From a virus, in the IMG/VR virus record IMGVR_UViG_3300050821_014220, positions 1-33,240 of that record: a stretch of 33,240 nt of DNA; one strand, given 5' to 3'. Positions 1 through 6,785 of the stretch are shown here, in pieces (positions within the stretch are counted from its first letter, which is position 1; the number at the start of each line of letters is the position of its first letter). The notes beneath the pieces were generated by a model. It ran no database searches. It saw only the letters and a list, made by a program, of their open reading frames with translations, and had not been told where the DNA came from. The position numbers were made by a program, and so were the translations under genes.

Positions 1-97
1 CTGATTATTCCGGTGACAAAGAGGGCGGCGAAGGGATGGCACGCGATGCTGAACGTGAATCCTCACTCGCTGGGCCCGATCCAGATCCATCTGGAAT
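1..97. repeat. terminal direct repeat, left copy (circle junction)
   Basis: These 97 bases are identical to the last 97 of the window (33144-33240). The ATPase reading frame passes through both copies without a break, so this is either an assembly overlap of a circular molecule or a terminally redundant genome. The unique length would be 33,143 bp. Confidence 0.95.
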
Positions 98-746
98 TAA
101 TGGGGAGGACGAAACTGTGTGGAAAGAAAAGTACGAAGAGCTTAAAGCGGAATACGACACGCTAGTCGAGGCGCACGACGCGCTGGCCGAGCGCGTCCGT
201 GCGCTGCAAGGGTTTCCAGCTTCCAGTCTCGAATCTTCAACTTCCAGACCTCCCTCGGGAGCATCCCGTCTGCTGGGAGCAGGCGAGGATGAAGGCGAAG
301 CGGCGGATTCTCGAAAAGGGCTGGGAGCCGCCGCTTCCGCATCTGCTGATGGGCGGCCCGCGCACTACGATCTCAATTTCATCTATGACGAAATTAAACA
401 CCGTGCCCAAAAGGATCCCGGGATCCTCGAGCTCCTCGCGCGCCGGCCGGAGCTGCGCGTCACCGTCGAGCGGCCAACAATCGAAGTGAATGGCGACACT
501 CTTCGCGGCGCCCTGGCCACGCTGATCTTGAAGAAGTTTTTCGATTCCCCGCAGAACGCTAACACTGCGTTCAACGAACTGAAGCGCCTGGGCCGCCGTG
601 TTGCCAAACCAGGCGTCTACCGCGAGCTCGATAAGCTGGCCGAGCTCGGCTTCGTCACCAAAGAGGAGACCGGCTATCAGGCCGTCGCGGGAATGAAGAT
701 TCATATCATCGAAGAAAAATCAGGAAAGGCGGTCGCCGCGCGATGA
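1..746 (+). CDS. FtsK/HerA-type ATPase, C-terminal part (continues from 32018)
   Basis: This is the C-terminal portion of the ATPase that begins at 32018; joined across the circle the protein is 623 residues. Bases 1-2 complete a codon begun at 33143. Seen here: a Ser/Gly/Pro-rich linker, a short charged coiled-coil-like helix (about residues 416-446, translated from about 120-212), a low-complexity insert, then a compact alpha/beta C-terminal region (about 496-612) with helix-helix-wing character that could be a winged-helix DNA-binding domain, as FtsK-family motors often have. The stop overlaps the next start (ATGA at 743). An ATG at 36 is internal and should not be taken as the gene start. 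Confidence 0.85.
   Translation, partial: DYSGDKEGGEGMARDAERESSLAGPDPDPSGINGEDETVWKEKYEELKAEYDTLVEAHDALAERVRALQGFPASSLESSTSRPPSGASRLLGAGEDEGEAADSRKGLGAAASASADGRPAHYDLNFIYDEIKHRAQKDPGILELLARRPELRVTVERPTIEVNGDTLRGALATLILKKFFDSPQNANTAFNELKRLGRRVAKPGVYRELDKLAELGFVTKEETGYQAVAGMKIHIIEEKSGKAVAAR
213..247 (+). repeat. CTTCCAG/TTTCCAG low-complexity patch in the ATPase linker
   Basis: A degenerate direct repeat built on TTTCCAGC / TTCCAGTC / CTTCCAG units lies in the linker between the coiled coil and C-terminal domain of the ATPase. It is followed by a GGGAGCA...GGGAGCA stretch. It reads through in frame as a Ser-rich segment, as expected for a dispersed repeat tolerated in a disordered linker. Confidence 0.5.
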
Positions 747-1015
747 CGATTCAGAGTTATCCCGATGAGCTGGACTACGTAAACGCTCGCCTTCATCCGC
801 TGAGCCAAACCGATGATCACAGTTTTCTAGGAACGTTCTGTCAGGCGGCACTTCGTGCAGATGAATTGAACTACGAAATCATCCGCCCAGCGCTCCTGGA
901 ACTTATGAAGAAATATCCTGCCAATCCGGACCGGCTTCGGATGGAGCGCCACGATCGCGGTGTTGATGAACCACGGGTAACTAATCACGAGTCACCAATC
1001 ACGGGGGCTGAATGA
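743..1015 (+). CDS. hypothetical protein, 90 aa
   Basis: I do not recognise a family. The start ATG overlaps the ATPase stop (ATGA), so it is translationally coupled to it. The first 65 residues look like a mixed helical small domain with acidic and aromatic residues. The last 15 or so are encoded by a GTAACTAATCACGAGTCACC-type low-complexity patch (about 976-1005), which looks like a short dispersed repeat that replaced or extended the original C-terminus. No signal peptide or membrane segment is visible. Position directly after the motor gene is compatible with an accessory early role, but no function can be assigned. Confidence 0.75.
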   Translation: MTIQSYPDELDYVNARLHPLSQTDDHSFLGTFCQAALRADELNYEIIRPALLELMKKYPANPDRLRMERHDRGVDEPRVTNHESPITGAE

Positions 1016-1278
1016 GCGATCAGAACCCAACTGAGAAGGGCGCTCCGAAGGAAACTCCGGTACTCCTGCCGAAATGCCCGCACTGCGGCCAGGATGTTCC
1101 GGGATTAAATGTGTCCACGATCATTTTGCCCATGCCGCAGAATCCGCAGGGAGACATGACGTTCCTTCTGCCGTGCTGCCCGCTCTGCAACAAGATCATC
1201 ACGGCGCAATACGTGGGCTACACGCCCCGCACGCCTGGCGTGGCCACTCCGCCGTCGAATCTCTGGCGGCCGAGCTGA
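1012..1278 (+). CDS. zinc-ribbon-like protein, 88 aa
   Basis: The start overlaps the previous stop (ATGA). It carries two CxxC knuckles in the pattern CPHCG ... CCPLC, about 30 residues apart, which is the signature of a small zinc ribbon. The segment between them is hydrophobic and beta-like. Phage and plasmid early regions often contain such single-domain zinc ribbons acting as DNA-, RNA- or protein-binding adaptors. No catalytic motif is visible, and the C-terminus is Pro/Thr-rich and probably disordered. Confidence 0.75.
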   Translation: MSDQNPTEKGAPKETPVLLPKCPHCGQDVPGLNVSTIILPMPQNPQGDMTFLLPCCPLCNKIITAQYVGYTPRTPGVATPPSNLWRPS

Positions 1279-1314
1279 AAAGCAGTGGCTGGTGACAATA
1301 GTGACCGGTGATTT

Positions 1315-1506
1315 GTGAGTAGTGAAATTCAAACCGGCGAGATCCGCTGCGTGGGTTGTGGCTGTACGGATTCGAACCCATGCATCGATCTCGCCGGTCA
1401 GACATGCTCCTGGTCGGTAGTGAACGAGGAAACCGGCGCCGGCCTGTGCACAGTGTGCGCGATGAAACCGCTCGATCAGCTCATCGAGCAGGGCCTGTTT
1501 TGGTAA
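1315..1506 (+). CDS. cysteine-rich small protein, 63 aa (GTG start)
   Basis: It starts with GTG at 1315, the first possible start after an in-frame stop. Seven cysteines lie in the pattern CxxCxC ... CxxxxxxxC ... CxxC, suggesting one or two zinc sites. The region around the start is itself GTGA-rich (GTGAC, GTGACC, GTGATT, GTGAG), so a dispersed low-complexity patch may have supplied the initiation region. The final ten residues are amphipathic. I cannot assign a function; a zinc-binding adaptor protein is the likely class. Confidence 0.65.
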   Translation: MSSEIQTGEIRCVGCGCTDSNPCIDLAGQTCSWSVVNEETGAGLCTVCAMKPLDQLIEQGLFW

Positions 1507-1512
1507 TTCACG

Positions 1513-1836
1513 ATGGAGATCAATTTCAACGCACGTGCAAAGGAAATTCGATGGTCCACCGGGTCGTGTGGAAAATCAGGCTGCAGCGATCCTGAATGCG
1601 TATGCGCTCTTTGCCGAAAACCTTTGGGCATTTCAGAAGACGATCGTAGCCACGATCCGGAATGCGAAGGATGCGAGCGCTGCGAGGATGACGTGCCAAT
1701 CATCGTTTTTCGCGGAGAAGGAAAGGATATGAAACAGGCCGCCTTTCATGGGAAATGCTTCGCGGCAGTGACCTTTGTTCACATGCCATCGTTCACCGAT
1801 CACGATCGACAAGGGGGTACGAATGACGCGACGTGA
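1513..1836 (+). CDS. cysteine-rich putative zinc-finger protein, 107 aa
   Basis: The N-terminal half has a dense cluster of cysteines and histidines (CxxxxC, CxCxxC, then HxxxCxxC and CxxC), consistent with two zinc sites. The second half contains a short strand-rich region with a GKCF motif, which resembles zinc-knuckle proteins with a treble-clef end. The gene overlaps the next one by 14 bases in a different frame. The C-terminal dozen residues come from a patch related to the GTTCACCGATCACGA low-complexity repeats and may not belong to the original domain. Function unknown. Confidence 0.6.
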   Translation: MEINFNARAKEIRWSTGSCGKSGCSDPECVCALCRKPLGISEDDRSHDPECEGCERCEDDVPIIVFRGEGKDMKQAAFHGKCFAAVTFVHMPSFTDHDRQGGTNDAT

Positions 1837-2137
1837 ATGGCTTCAAAAGAATCCGCCGCCGCAGCCGGCGGGGCCGCTGCTCGATCGCGCAGCCGAGCTC
1901 GAGGCACAGGGGAAAGCCACGGAAGCGGCGACGATCCGCGGCCAGGCGTCTGCGGCGCCGGCGAGGTGCCCTCTACATCCCTCGGCGCCGCTGTACCGCC
2001 ATCAGAATCGTCAGGAAGATTTGTACGTCTGCAAACAGGGCCCTCACTTCCTGATGTGGACGCCCGTCGGCGCGCGCGCGCAACTCGTCCCGCTCACGAA
2101 ACTCGATCTCCCGGATATTGATGCGGAAATGAAGTGA
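1823..2137 (+). CDS. hypothetical protein with N-terminal helix and CxxH/C pairs, 104 aa
   Basis: I chose the ATG at 1823 because a Shine-Dalgarno-like AAGGGGG sits 6 bases upstream; an upstream in-frame start at 1775 would translate repeat-like sequence. The N-terminal half is a basic and alanine-rich helical region. The C-terminal half carries the pairs CPLH and, later, YVCKQGPH, a spacing that suggests a single CxxH...CxxxxH metal site. The protein is soluble and has no signal. It sits in a run of small coupled genes. Family not recognised. Confidence 0.65.
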   Translation: MTRREWLQKNPPPQPAGPLLDRAAELEAQGKATEAATIRGQASAAPARCPLHPSAPLYRHQNRQEDLYVCKQGPHFLMWTPVGARAQLVPLTKLDLPDIDAEMK

Positions 2138-2140
2138 TCT

Positions 2141-2353
2141 ATGCCTGAGCACTACACACGGAACACGCTCACGGCGACGGCCTGGTGTGCGAAATGCCAC
2201 CGCAATACGGAGCACCGCGTGGATGACGGCCGCCGCGGCCCTTGCCTCGATCCCGATCATCCTGCGCCGCCTATCCCGCGCGCGGTGATACCGAAACTCG
2301 ATCTGCCGAAAGAACCGGAACAGGGAGATCTCTTCGGAGAGAAAAAGCCATGA
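2141..2353 (+). CDS. small zinc-ribbon-like protein, 70 aa
   Basis: The pattern WCAKCHxxTEHR ... GxC near the N-terminus is typical of small phage proteins that form half of a zinc ribbon. The C-terminal half is Pro-rich and charged, ending in a basic tail. It follows the previous stop by 3 bases and overlaps the next gene at ATGA (2350). It is probably a nucleic-acid or protein adaptor; no enzyme motif is visible. Confidence 0.7.
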   Translation: MPEHYTRNTLTATAWCAKCHRNTEHRVDDGRRGPCLDPDHPAPPIPRAVIPKLDLPKEPEQGDLFGEKKP

Positions 2354-2547
2354 CGAAGCGCCAAGCGCGGGAATTTTACTGGTTTTCGCAGGGATTCACG
2401 GATGCGGCCCTCAAATTGCGCCAGGCCGCGCTTGAGTGCGATCCGACCGGACGCAGGAAGCGAACGCACGTCGCGCGCGGCGCGTTTGCTGCCTCGATGC
2501 TCCTGGATGGTGATCTCCGCCAGAGGCAAAAACGGAAGGGAAAATAA
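2350..2547 (+). CDS. small basic helical protein, 65 aa
   Basis: The start ATG overlaps the previous stop (ATGA at 2350-2353). The protein is helical and rich in Arg and Lys, especially at the C-terminus (RQRQKRKGK), with an aromatic N-terminal helix. A DNA- or RNA-binding role is plausible but not shown. The stop overlaps the next start (TAATG). Confidence 0.65.
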   Translation: MTKRQAREFYWFSQGFTDAALKLRQAALECDPTGRRKRTHVARGAFAASMLLDGDLRQRQKRKGK

Positions 2548-3002
2548 TGGCCTCGGGGCACGGATCACGAATCGAGGGTCACGCTCCCGTGCCCTGGAGC
2601 GAGTACGACGAAAAATGGCTGCGGCGCGCGCTGTGGTTCGATTTGTACGCGATGTGGACGTTGCTCCTGGCGGGAATAGGTTTCGCGATCTGGAAAGCAT
2701 GGGTTTCCGCGTTCATCTGTTTTTGCGGAGCGCTCTTTTACCTGATCGATCTGTGCGTCCAGCAGAACAGGTTCGACCTGATGCAATTGAACAAGCCGCG
2801 CAGCACGGCGGGGTTGACCGAATGGATCCAGTTGCGGCCGTGGCAGACGGAAATCTGCTGCGCCTGCGGCTCGATCGTCCATCTCGATGGGGCCCTGTGG
2901 TTTCCTAATCCGGTCGATCCCGGAGGCGGCCGATTCTCGATCGTCTGCCCCTGCGGCATCGGTTACTTCAAGCTGAAGGTCAAGGCGGAAACCCTGGTAT
3001 GA
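2547..3002 (+). CDS. two-TM membrane protein with C-terminal zinc ribbon, 151 aa
   Basis: Two adjacent transmembrane helices (about residues 31-49 and 53-70) form a hairpin. A C-terminal domain follows with the pairs CCAC and CPCG about 30 residues apart, a clear zinc-ribbon arrangement. The N-terminal tail is hydrophilic with a WSEYDEKW segment. The likely topology puts both ends in the cytoplasm. It is the only membrane protein of this early cluster and could tether a partner to the inner membrane or the viral membrane. It is coupled on both sides (TAATG upstream, ATGA downstream). Family not recognised. Confidence 0.7.
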   Translation: MASGHGSRIEGHAPVPWSEYDEKWLRRALWFDLYAMWTLLLAGIGFAIWKAWVSAFICFCGALFYLIDLCVQQNRFDLMQLNKPRSTAGLTEWIQLRPWQTEICCACGSIVHLDGALWFPNPVDPGGGRFSIVCPCGIGYFKLKVKAETLV

Positions 3003-3334
3003 GGTCATCCCCTACAAAAAAAACGATTGTTGCCCGGCGCCCTCGGTCGAGGAAATCGGGATCTTTTCGGCCGATCGGAGCGCGTAGGGTAAAGGCGCCT
3101 CCGCCGGAAATATACGTCAAACTGCCAGTACATGACGTTTGGAGGCCCTATAGTCGCGCCCACCTGCGAAACAAACGCGGATACGTGTATCTATGCTGGC
3201 GAGACGGCGAAAAGGTCAAAAACTACTATCTAGGAAAGGCGCCCCGGAAGTCCCCTACGCCGGCGATCGCTGCAGCAGCTCCTCGAGCTCGCCGGCGCCG
3301 GCGCCAGGCGAGGCCTGCAGGATCCGCCCTGTAG
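2999..3334 (+). CDS. basic protein with GYxYLxxxxGxKVxxxYLGK hairpin motif, 111 aa
   Basis: It starts at an ATGA overlap. The N- and C-termini are Arg/Lys/Ala-rich and look disordered. The middle (about residues 55-80) contains a beta-hairpin pattern, a Tyr-rich strand, a charged turn, then NYYLGK, that I associate with short modules such as DUF6788 next to DNA-binding or recombination genes. That family link is from memory and unconfirmed. The strong positive charge favours nucleic-acid binding. It lies between a membrane protein and a PUA/ASCH-like protein. Confidence 0.6.
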   Translation: MRSSPTKKTIVARRPRSRKSGSFRPIGARRVKAPPPEIYVKLPVHDVWRPYSRAHLRNKRGYVYLCWRDGEKVKNYYLGKAPRKSPTPAIAAAAPRARRRRRQARPAGSAL

Positions 3335-3343
3335 GGCAAATAA

Positions 3344-3739
3344 ATGGCTGCCATACTCAAAACGCTGCCTACGTTCTTCGCCCGCGGGAAGATCAATGAA
3401 TTCCTGTCGACTCCGTTTTCTAATTTCTTTTTCACGCTCGGCCGGGGCCGGCCGCAGCGGCCGGATCCCGTGACGGAGATCTACTTCACGCACAACGGAG
3501 TGATCCTGGGACATTTTGATATCACCGAGATCGTCCAGAACAAGGGGCAGCTCCCGCTCCTCACGACGCTCGACGGACGTCCGTCGGAGTGGCAGATCAA
3601 GCCCGATCGCTGGGTTGCCGTCTGCCGAGGGCCGTTCCATCGGCTCGAGGAGAAGTTATTTCACAGCGGATTCCGCGGCTGGCGTTATTTCGACCTGGAC
3701 GCGTACCGCGGCACGCTCGAATCGAAAGTGCGCCTATGA
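3344..3739 (+). CDS. putative ASCH/PUA-like fold protein, 131 aa
   Basis: A small soluble alpha/beta protein. The strand pattern EIYFTHNGVILGHFDI followed by a W-containing turn, WVAVCRG and then GFRGWRYF resembles the compact beta-barrel of ASCH/PUA-like proteins, which bind RNA or modified bases. I recognise the pattern only by eye, so the assignment is tentative. It follows the previous gene by 9 bases and overlaps the next at ATGA. No signal peptide or membrane segment. Confidence 0.6.
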   Translation: MAAILKTLPTFFARGKINEFLSTPFSNFFFTLGRGRPQRPDPVTEIYFTHNGVILGHFDITEIVQNKGQLPLLTTLDGRPSEWQIKPDRWVAVCRGPFHRLEEKLFHSGFRGWRYFDLDAYRGTLESKVRL

Positions 3740-4098
3740 AGAGAAGCGGAGAGAAGGGCACGCGGAAAGCTGGGAAGGCGAGACGGGTAGCTCGATCCAA
3801 ACCCGACATCAGGCTGCGACCTCCTGTCCCTCTGTCCGCTGGGTATCAACGCAAACCAAAGAAGCTGAGTGCTCGCCGAATCATCAGAGATTTGCGATGG
3901 GCCCTCGACAATTCCACGCACAAACTTGTAGGAATGGTCGACGACCTGGCGAAGATGCACCAAGCCGCGCGGGATGCTCTGCAGTTTTACGATCGTGCCG
4001 CCGGCAATTCTCGCGCCGATCACGGATGGACCGCCGCGGACGTCGAGCGCGTGGCGGAGATCCGCGCACTGGTGACTGGAATACCTTCGCGGACGTAG
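3736..4098 (+). CDS. basic helical protein, 120 aa, last gene of the ATPase operon
   Basis: It starts at an ATGA overlap with the previous gene. The first 45 residues are very basic (KRSGEKGTRKAGKARR) and probably disordered. The remaining 75 residues look like two or three amphipathic helices. There is no recognised domain. As the last gene of the plus-strand operon, it is followed by a 300-base convergent gap. A DNA-binding or packaging-accessory role is possible but only inferred from charge. Confidence 0.6.
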   Translation: MKRSGEKGTRKAGKARRVARSKPDIRLRPPVPLSAGYQRKPKKLSARRIIRDLRWALDNSTHKLVGMVDDLAKMHQAARDALQFYDRAAGNSRADHGWTAADVERVAEIRALVTGIPSRT

Positions 4099-4107
4099 AA
4101 CCGCTCT

Positions 4108-4131
4108 TGCAAGAATAATAATTATTCTGCA
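4108..4131. repeat. AT-rich palindrome
   Basis: AGAATAAT (4112-4119), a single A, then ATTATTCT (4121-4128) form a perfect 8-bp inverted repeat, extended by TGC/GCA with one bulged base. The core ATAATAATTAT also occurs in the palindrome at 26429. It may be a regulator site, or part of the terminator of the plus operon. Confidence 0.6.
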
Positions 4132-4300
4132 TCGTCCCCGCCTCAAAATGCATGCGGATGCCCTCCCAGTGCATAAAAACCCCGGTGCGCGCGGGCGTAG
4201 CGAGGACTTCTGCATTGAGGGTAAGGTCCAAGCCTATCCCGCGATCTGATGCCTTCAAATCGGCTGTAAAGCGTTTTTCGAGGGTGTTTTTAGAAGGAAT

Positions 4301-4335
4301 CGCGCCGGCAAGGCGTAGGGGCGATTGCCGGCGCG
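4301..4335. terminator. strong GC-rich hairpin ending the minus operon
   Basis: CGCGCCGGCAA (4301-4311) pairs perfectly with TTGCCGGCGCG (4325-4335) around a 13-base loop. Read on the minus strand the stem is followed by ATTCCTTCT, only moderately T-rich. It lies 64 bases past the Tad2 stop, where the long minus transcript should end, and could serve both convergent operons. Confidence 0.6.
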
Positions 4336-4398
4336 CTGAAGGGACGGCAACCGATCTCCAGAGCGGCTGCAGTCAGATGGCGGGCGCAGAAAGAAGAT

Positions 4399-4635
4399 CT
4401 AGGCCGAAACGCCGATGTCCATTGCTTCCCAATCCTGGGCGAGCAAATCCGTCTGGCTGCACAGCCACGGAACCAGGTGATCGTCCGCGGTTTTCAAGTA
4501 GACGTAGGGCAGGGACATTTTGGAATCCACATCCGGGAGCTGCAGCGCGAGCCACATGTTCTTGCCGTTCCACCCTCTGCGGCAGACTTTCCCGCCGCTG
4601 CGCAACCGCTCGATGGCCCATCCGATTCCGTTCAT
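4399..4635 (-). CDS. tad2: Tad2-like Thoeris anti-defence protein (DUF2829)
   Basis: DUF2829/Tad2 proteins are small phage proteins that bind and sequester the cyclic ADP-ribose signal made by Thoeris ThsB, blocking ThsA activation (known for the family). At 78 residues this copy has the family's diagnostic landmarks: an N-terminal helix, then RRGWNGKNMWL, then LPYVYLKTADDHLVPWL and SQTDLLAQDW at the C-terminus. I chose the ATG at 4635, with GGGAGA 6 bases upstream. It is the last gene of the long minus operon, next to the lysis genes, which fits an accessory defence-countering gene. Its presence suggests a host range that includes Thoeris-carrying bacteria. Confidence 0.88.
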   Translation of the reverse strand: MNGIGWAIERLRSGGKVCRRGWNGKNMWLALQLPDVDSKMSLPYVYLKTADDHLVPWLCSQTDLLAQDWEAMDIGVSA

Positions 4636-4673
4636 GATGTCTCCCTAAATGAGTGAGCTTTTGGGTTTCCCGG

Positions 4674-5081
4674 CTAGGCCGCGGCTGCCGGCGAAGAAGG
4701 ATTCATCTGCGTCACGGCTCGCACATTCAGGATCCCTACCACCGCGTCCGTTAACTTCTGAATGTAGACCGTGTCGACCTTCAGGCCCTCGGCCGTCAAT
4801 AGCTGCGTCACCGTCGGCTCGACAATTGAAATCACGTCTGCGGCCTTCTGCAGCCCGGTGCCCGTTTGCATATTCGCGGCCGCCATCTTCTGCTCGGCCA
4901 TCGCTACCGCCTTTTGAATCAGGCCGACCGAATTGACGACTCCTGCGATGACAGCCTGGTCCTGCGGGAAAATTTCCGCCGCGAGCTCGGCCGCCGGGAC
5001 CAGGTATTTCTCGACCTCGGTCAAGACCTTCAGCGCGTCCTTCCCGATCTGTTCCATAATGGTCACGAACTTGATTGTCAT
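4674..5081 (-). CDS. helical virion- or lysis-associated protein, 135 aa
   Basis: The protein is almost entirely helical, with alanine- and valine-rich amphipathic stretches (about residues 10-60 and 70-115) and a disordered SSPAAAA tail. Its start overlaps the previous stop at ATGA, and GGAG lies upstream. There is no signal peptide and no segment long enough to be a confident transmembrane helix. Similar small helical proteins sit beside holin or spanin genes in many phages, but I cannot name a family. Confidence 0.65.
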   Translation of the reverse strand: MTIKFVTIMEQIGKDALKVLTEVEKYLVPAAELAAEIFPQDQAVIAGVVNSVGLIQKAVAMAEQKMAAANMQTGTGLQKAADVISIVEPTVTQLLTAEGLKVDTVYIQKLTDAVVGILNVRAVTQMNPSSPAAAA

Positions 5082-5251
5082 GCGTTTGTTCTCCTCGATT
5101 TTAGATTTTGAAGTTCTTCCTGAATCAGCTTTTTCACTTCTGGAACGAGACGGTCTATCGTGTAGCGCGCCACGCGCTCGCGCTCGATTGGCAGCACCAA
5201 TTGATCAATCACTCCGTTCAGCCGTTTTTTGATTTCGGTGTCGCGGATCAT
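5078..5251 (-). CDS. small charged helical protein, 57 aa
   Basis: The ATG at 5251 lies 5 bases past the upstream gene's stop codon. The protein is a highly charged helix-turn-helix-like hairpin with regular Leu/Ile/Val spacing, suitable for a short coiled coil or oligomeric helix bundle. The stop overlaps the next start at ATGA. Function unknown. It sits between a membrane-anchored coiled-coil protein and a helical protein, and the three probably act together. Confidence 0.6.
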   Translation of the reverse strand: MIRDTEIKKRLNGVIDQLVLPIERERVARYTIDRLVPEVKKLIQEELQNLKSRRTNA

Positions 5252-5256
5252 TTGCT

Positions 5257-5916
5257 TTACTTCGCCGACGTGGCCACCTGGGCCGCGGGGCCCGCGAAAT
5301 CCCGCAGGAACGCCTTGATCACAGTCCACGTGCCCCGCACTGGTGTTGTTTCGCGATGGACGAAAGCGTGAATGTCTCCGGTGGTGGCATCGAGGTTGCC
5401 GGCGGCGCCGTCGACATGGGCCAGCGTTTCATGGATGGCGGGATCGGACATTGCCGTCGCCGCCGCGGCTGTCGCGTGGATCCCGTTATCGATCATCGGG
5501 CGCAGCGCGTCGATCGTGTCGTCAATTTTGGCGGTCGTGTCGGTGAGATTCCGCATCGCCGACATTTCGAGACCCGTGGAAGCGTCCAGGCTCGCCGCCA
5601 CGCGCGGCACCAAGACGTCGTTCAAGCTCCGATCGGTGCGCACCATGATCTCTTTCGCATCTGTGATCAGTTTGTAGACCTGGAGCTGCGTTTTCTGCCA
5701 GTAGGCGGCTTGCTCGGTCGCCGCCTCGGAGAATCTGTCCTCCGCGGCGGTGGCTCGCGCGATCGCGTCCTGTGAGTTTTGTAGAGCGATATCTGCATCC
5801 ACTGCGATCGGGGCCACCTGGATCCTCAGTTCACGGAAGAATAGGCCGCCCTCGATCATCAGAAATGCCGCGGCGACCGTCACGATGCCGGCGCAGAAGG
5901 CTTCAAATGTTTTCAT
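5257..5916 (-). CDS. membrane-anchored coiled-coil protein, 219 aa
   Basis: An N-terminal transmembrane helix (about residues 5-25) is followed by a long Ala/Thr/Asp-rich region with heptad-like spacing (about 40-190), resembling DUF948-type or chemoreceptor-like periplasmic rods. The last 25 residues return to a hydrophobic-basic helix. I chose the ATG at 5916, which overlaps the previous stop (ATGA). The design, one anchor and a long rod, suits a protein spanning from the inner membrane into the periplasm, such as a spanin-like or virion-membrane rod, but no family match is clear. Confidence 0.65.
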   Translation of the reverse strand: MKTFEAFCAGIVTVAAAFLMIEGGLFFRELRIQVAPIAVDADIALQNSQDAIARATAAEDRFSEAATEQAAYWQKTQLQVYKLITDAKEIMVRTDRSLNDVLVPRVAASLDASTGLEMSAMRNLTDTTAKIDDTIDALRPMIDNGIHATAAAATAMSDPAIHETLAHVDGAAGNLDATTGDIHAFVHRETTPVRGTWTVIKAFLRDFAGPAAQVATSAK

Positions 5917-6101
5917 TTCACTTGGTTTCCCATGAGCAGCAAAAACCATTCGATCATTCCTAACGCGTAACAGCCTGCGATCGCCGCCGCAGCGGCCACG
6001 GCCAGCCCAAAAATCGTGCCACCCAGCAAAATAGCGGCAGTCCGAAGACGAGGATCAGGGCGATCGCAAAGAACAGTAATCCGAGCAGCAATCGAAGCCA
6101 T
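5913..6101 (-). CDS. small membrane protein, 62 aa (holin-like candidate)
   Basis: One long or two short hydrophobic segments (residues 22-58) rich in Ala, Gly and Ile, preceded by a short basic N-terminus. Small size, hydrophobicity and position directly after a lytic transglycosylase make a holin plausible. GGAG sits about 10 bases upstream of the ATG. The assignment rests on context only. Confidence 0.6.
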   Translation of the reverse strand: MASIAARITVLCDRPDPRLRTAAILLGGTIFGLAVAAAAAIAGCYALGMIEWFLLLMGNQVK

Positions 6102-6107
6102 GTCACG

Positions 6108-6728
6108 TCAGTCTCCGCTCGCGGCCGCGAGCTGTTCATAAATCTGCATCCGAGCCAGGCCGTTCGGGATGTACTGCGGATCCGCCGTGGGGGCTCCGTG
6201 CGCGCGGCCGGTGTTCCAGCAGGAAAACATCTCGGAAAAATCCCCCGCCAGGTTCAGCTCAAAGCGGATGGCAAATTGAGCGAGCATCCGCAACGTAACG
6301 AGAAAACTGAGTTCTGGAGTTTCGAGGGCGGGGGCCTTGACGGAGAAGGGAATCGCTTCGTAGCCCATTATCTGGGTAAGACCCCAAGAATTCGCAAGGC
6401 CATCCAACTGCTGCAGCGCGTCGGAAATGACAGCTCGAAATCCTGGAGCAGGAGTGGCCGCAACACCCGTGAACGGAGCGGCGAGGTAAGCAAGGATGCT
6501 GTCACGGACAATGCTTCCGTAAGCCGGCGCTCGTCCCTGTACCACTTCCCAGAGAGCTGCAAGCACACCTTTTTCAAATCGTCGGGCATTCGGATCTCCT
6601 CCGGATTCGTTGGCCACAAGTGCGGCAAGGAAAGCCGGGGGCACACTGGACTTCGCGCAAGCGGCCGCGATCGCGGATCCCCACTTTGCGTGAATCGACT
6701 GCATCAGGGTTGTGTTGGGATCCGCCAT
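6108..6728 (-). CDS. lytic transglycosylase-like protein, 206 aa (endolysin candidate)
   Basis: It has a lysozyme-fold transglycosylase pattern: the candidate catalytic Glu41 in ALVANESGGD, the substrate-cleft motif SWGLTQIMG (about residues 114-122), and CWNTGRAHG near residue 170, matching SLT-type motifs I-III. There is no signal peptide and no membrane anchor, so it is probably a soluble muramidase that cuts the glycan strand during lysis, or a virion-associated entry enzyme. A helical insert between the first two motifs makes it longer than minimal SLT domains. It is followed at 5913 by a small membrane protein that could be its holin. An AT-rich palindrome with an embedded TATAAT sits about 60 bases upstream. 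Confidence 0.75.
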   Translation of the reverse strand: MADPNTTLMQSIHAKWGSAIAAACAKSSVPPAFLAALVANESGGDPNARRFEKGVLAALWEVVQGRAPAYGSIVRDSILAYLAAPFTGVAATPAPGFRAVISDALQQLDGLANSWGLTQIMGYEAIPFSVKAPALETPELSFLVTLRMLAQFAIRFELNLAGDFSEMFSCWNTGRAHGAPTADPQYIPNGLARMQIYEQLAAASGD

Positions 6729-6785
6729 TAGAGATCCGCTCTACCTCTGGCCGGGGATACTAGAAGCGCGCATCACTCGACACAA

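Larger units (their letters stand above)
4099..4398. other. convergent intergenic gap between the two large operons
   Basis: This gap separates the end of the plus-strand ATPase operon from the end of the minus-strand structural operon. It holds an AT-rich palindrome (4108-4131) and a strong GC-rich hairpin (4301-4335). A minus-strand frame starting with TTG at 4258 is open, but it has no clear ribosome site and runs into shadow sequence of the previous gene, so I do not call it. Confidence 0.6.

Noticed and set aside
1-97. Long terminal repeat of a transposon or linear phage
   Set aside because: The repeat lies inside one continuous gene, with no flanking element features, so circular overlap is the simplest explanation.
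36-746. Independent 236-aa protein starting at the ATG at 36
   Set aside because: The frame is continuous with the ATPase across the circle junction, so this ATG is internal.
3884-4258. Minus-strand gene in the convergent gap
   Set aside because: TTG start without ribosome site, and two thirds of it is antisense to the last gene of the plus operon.
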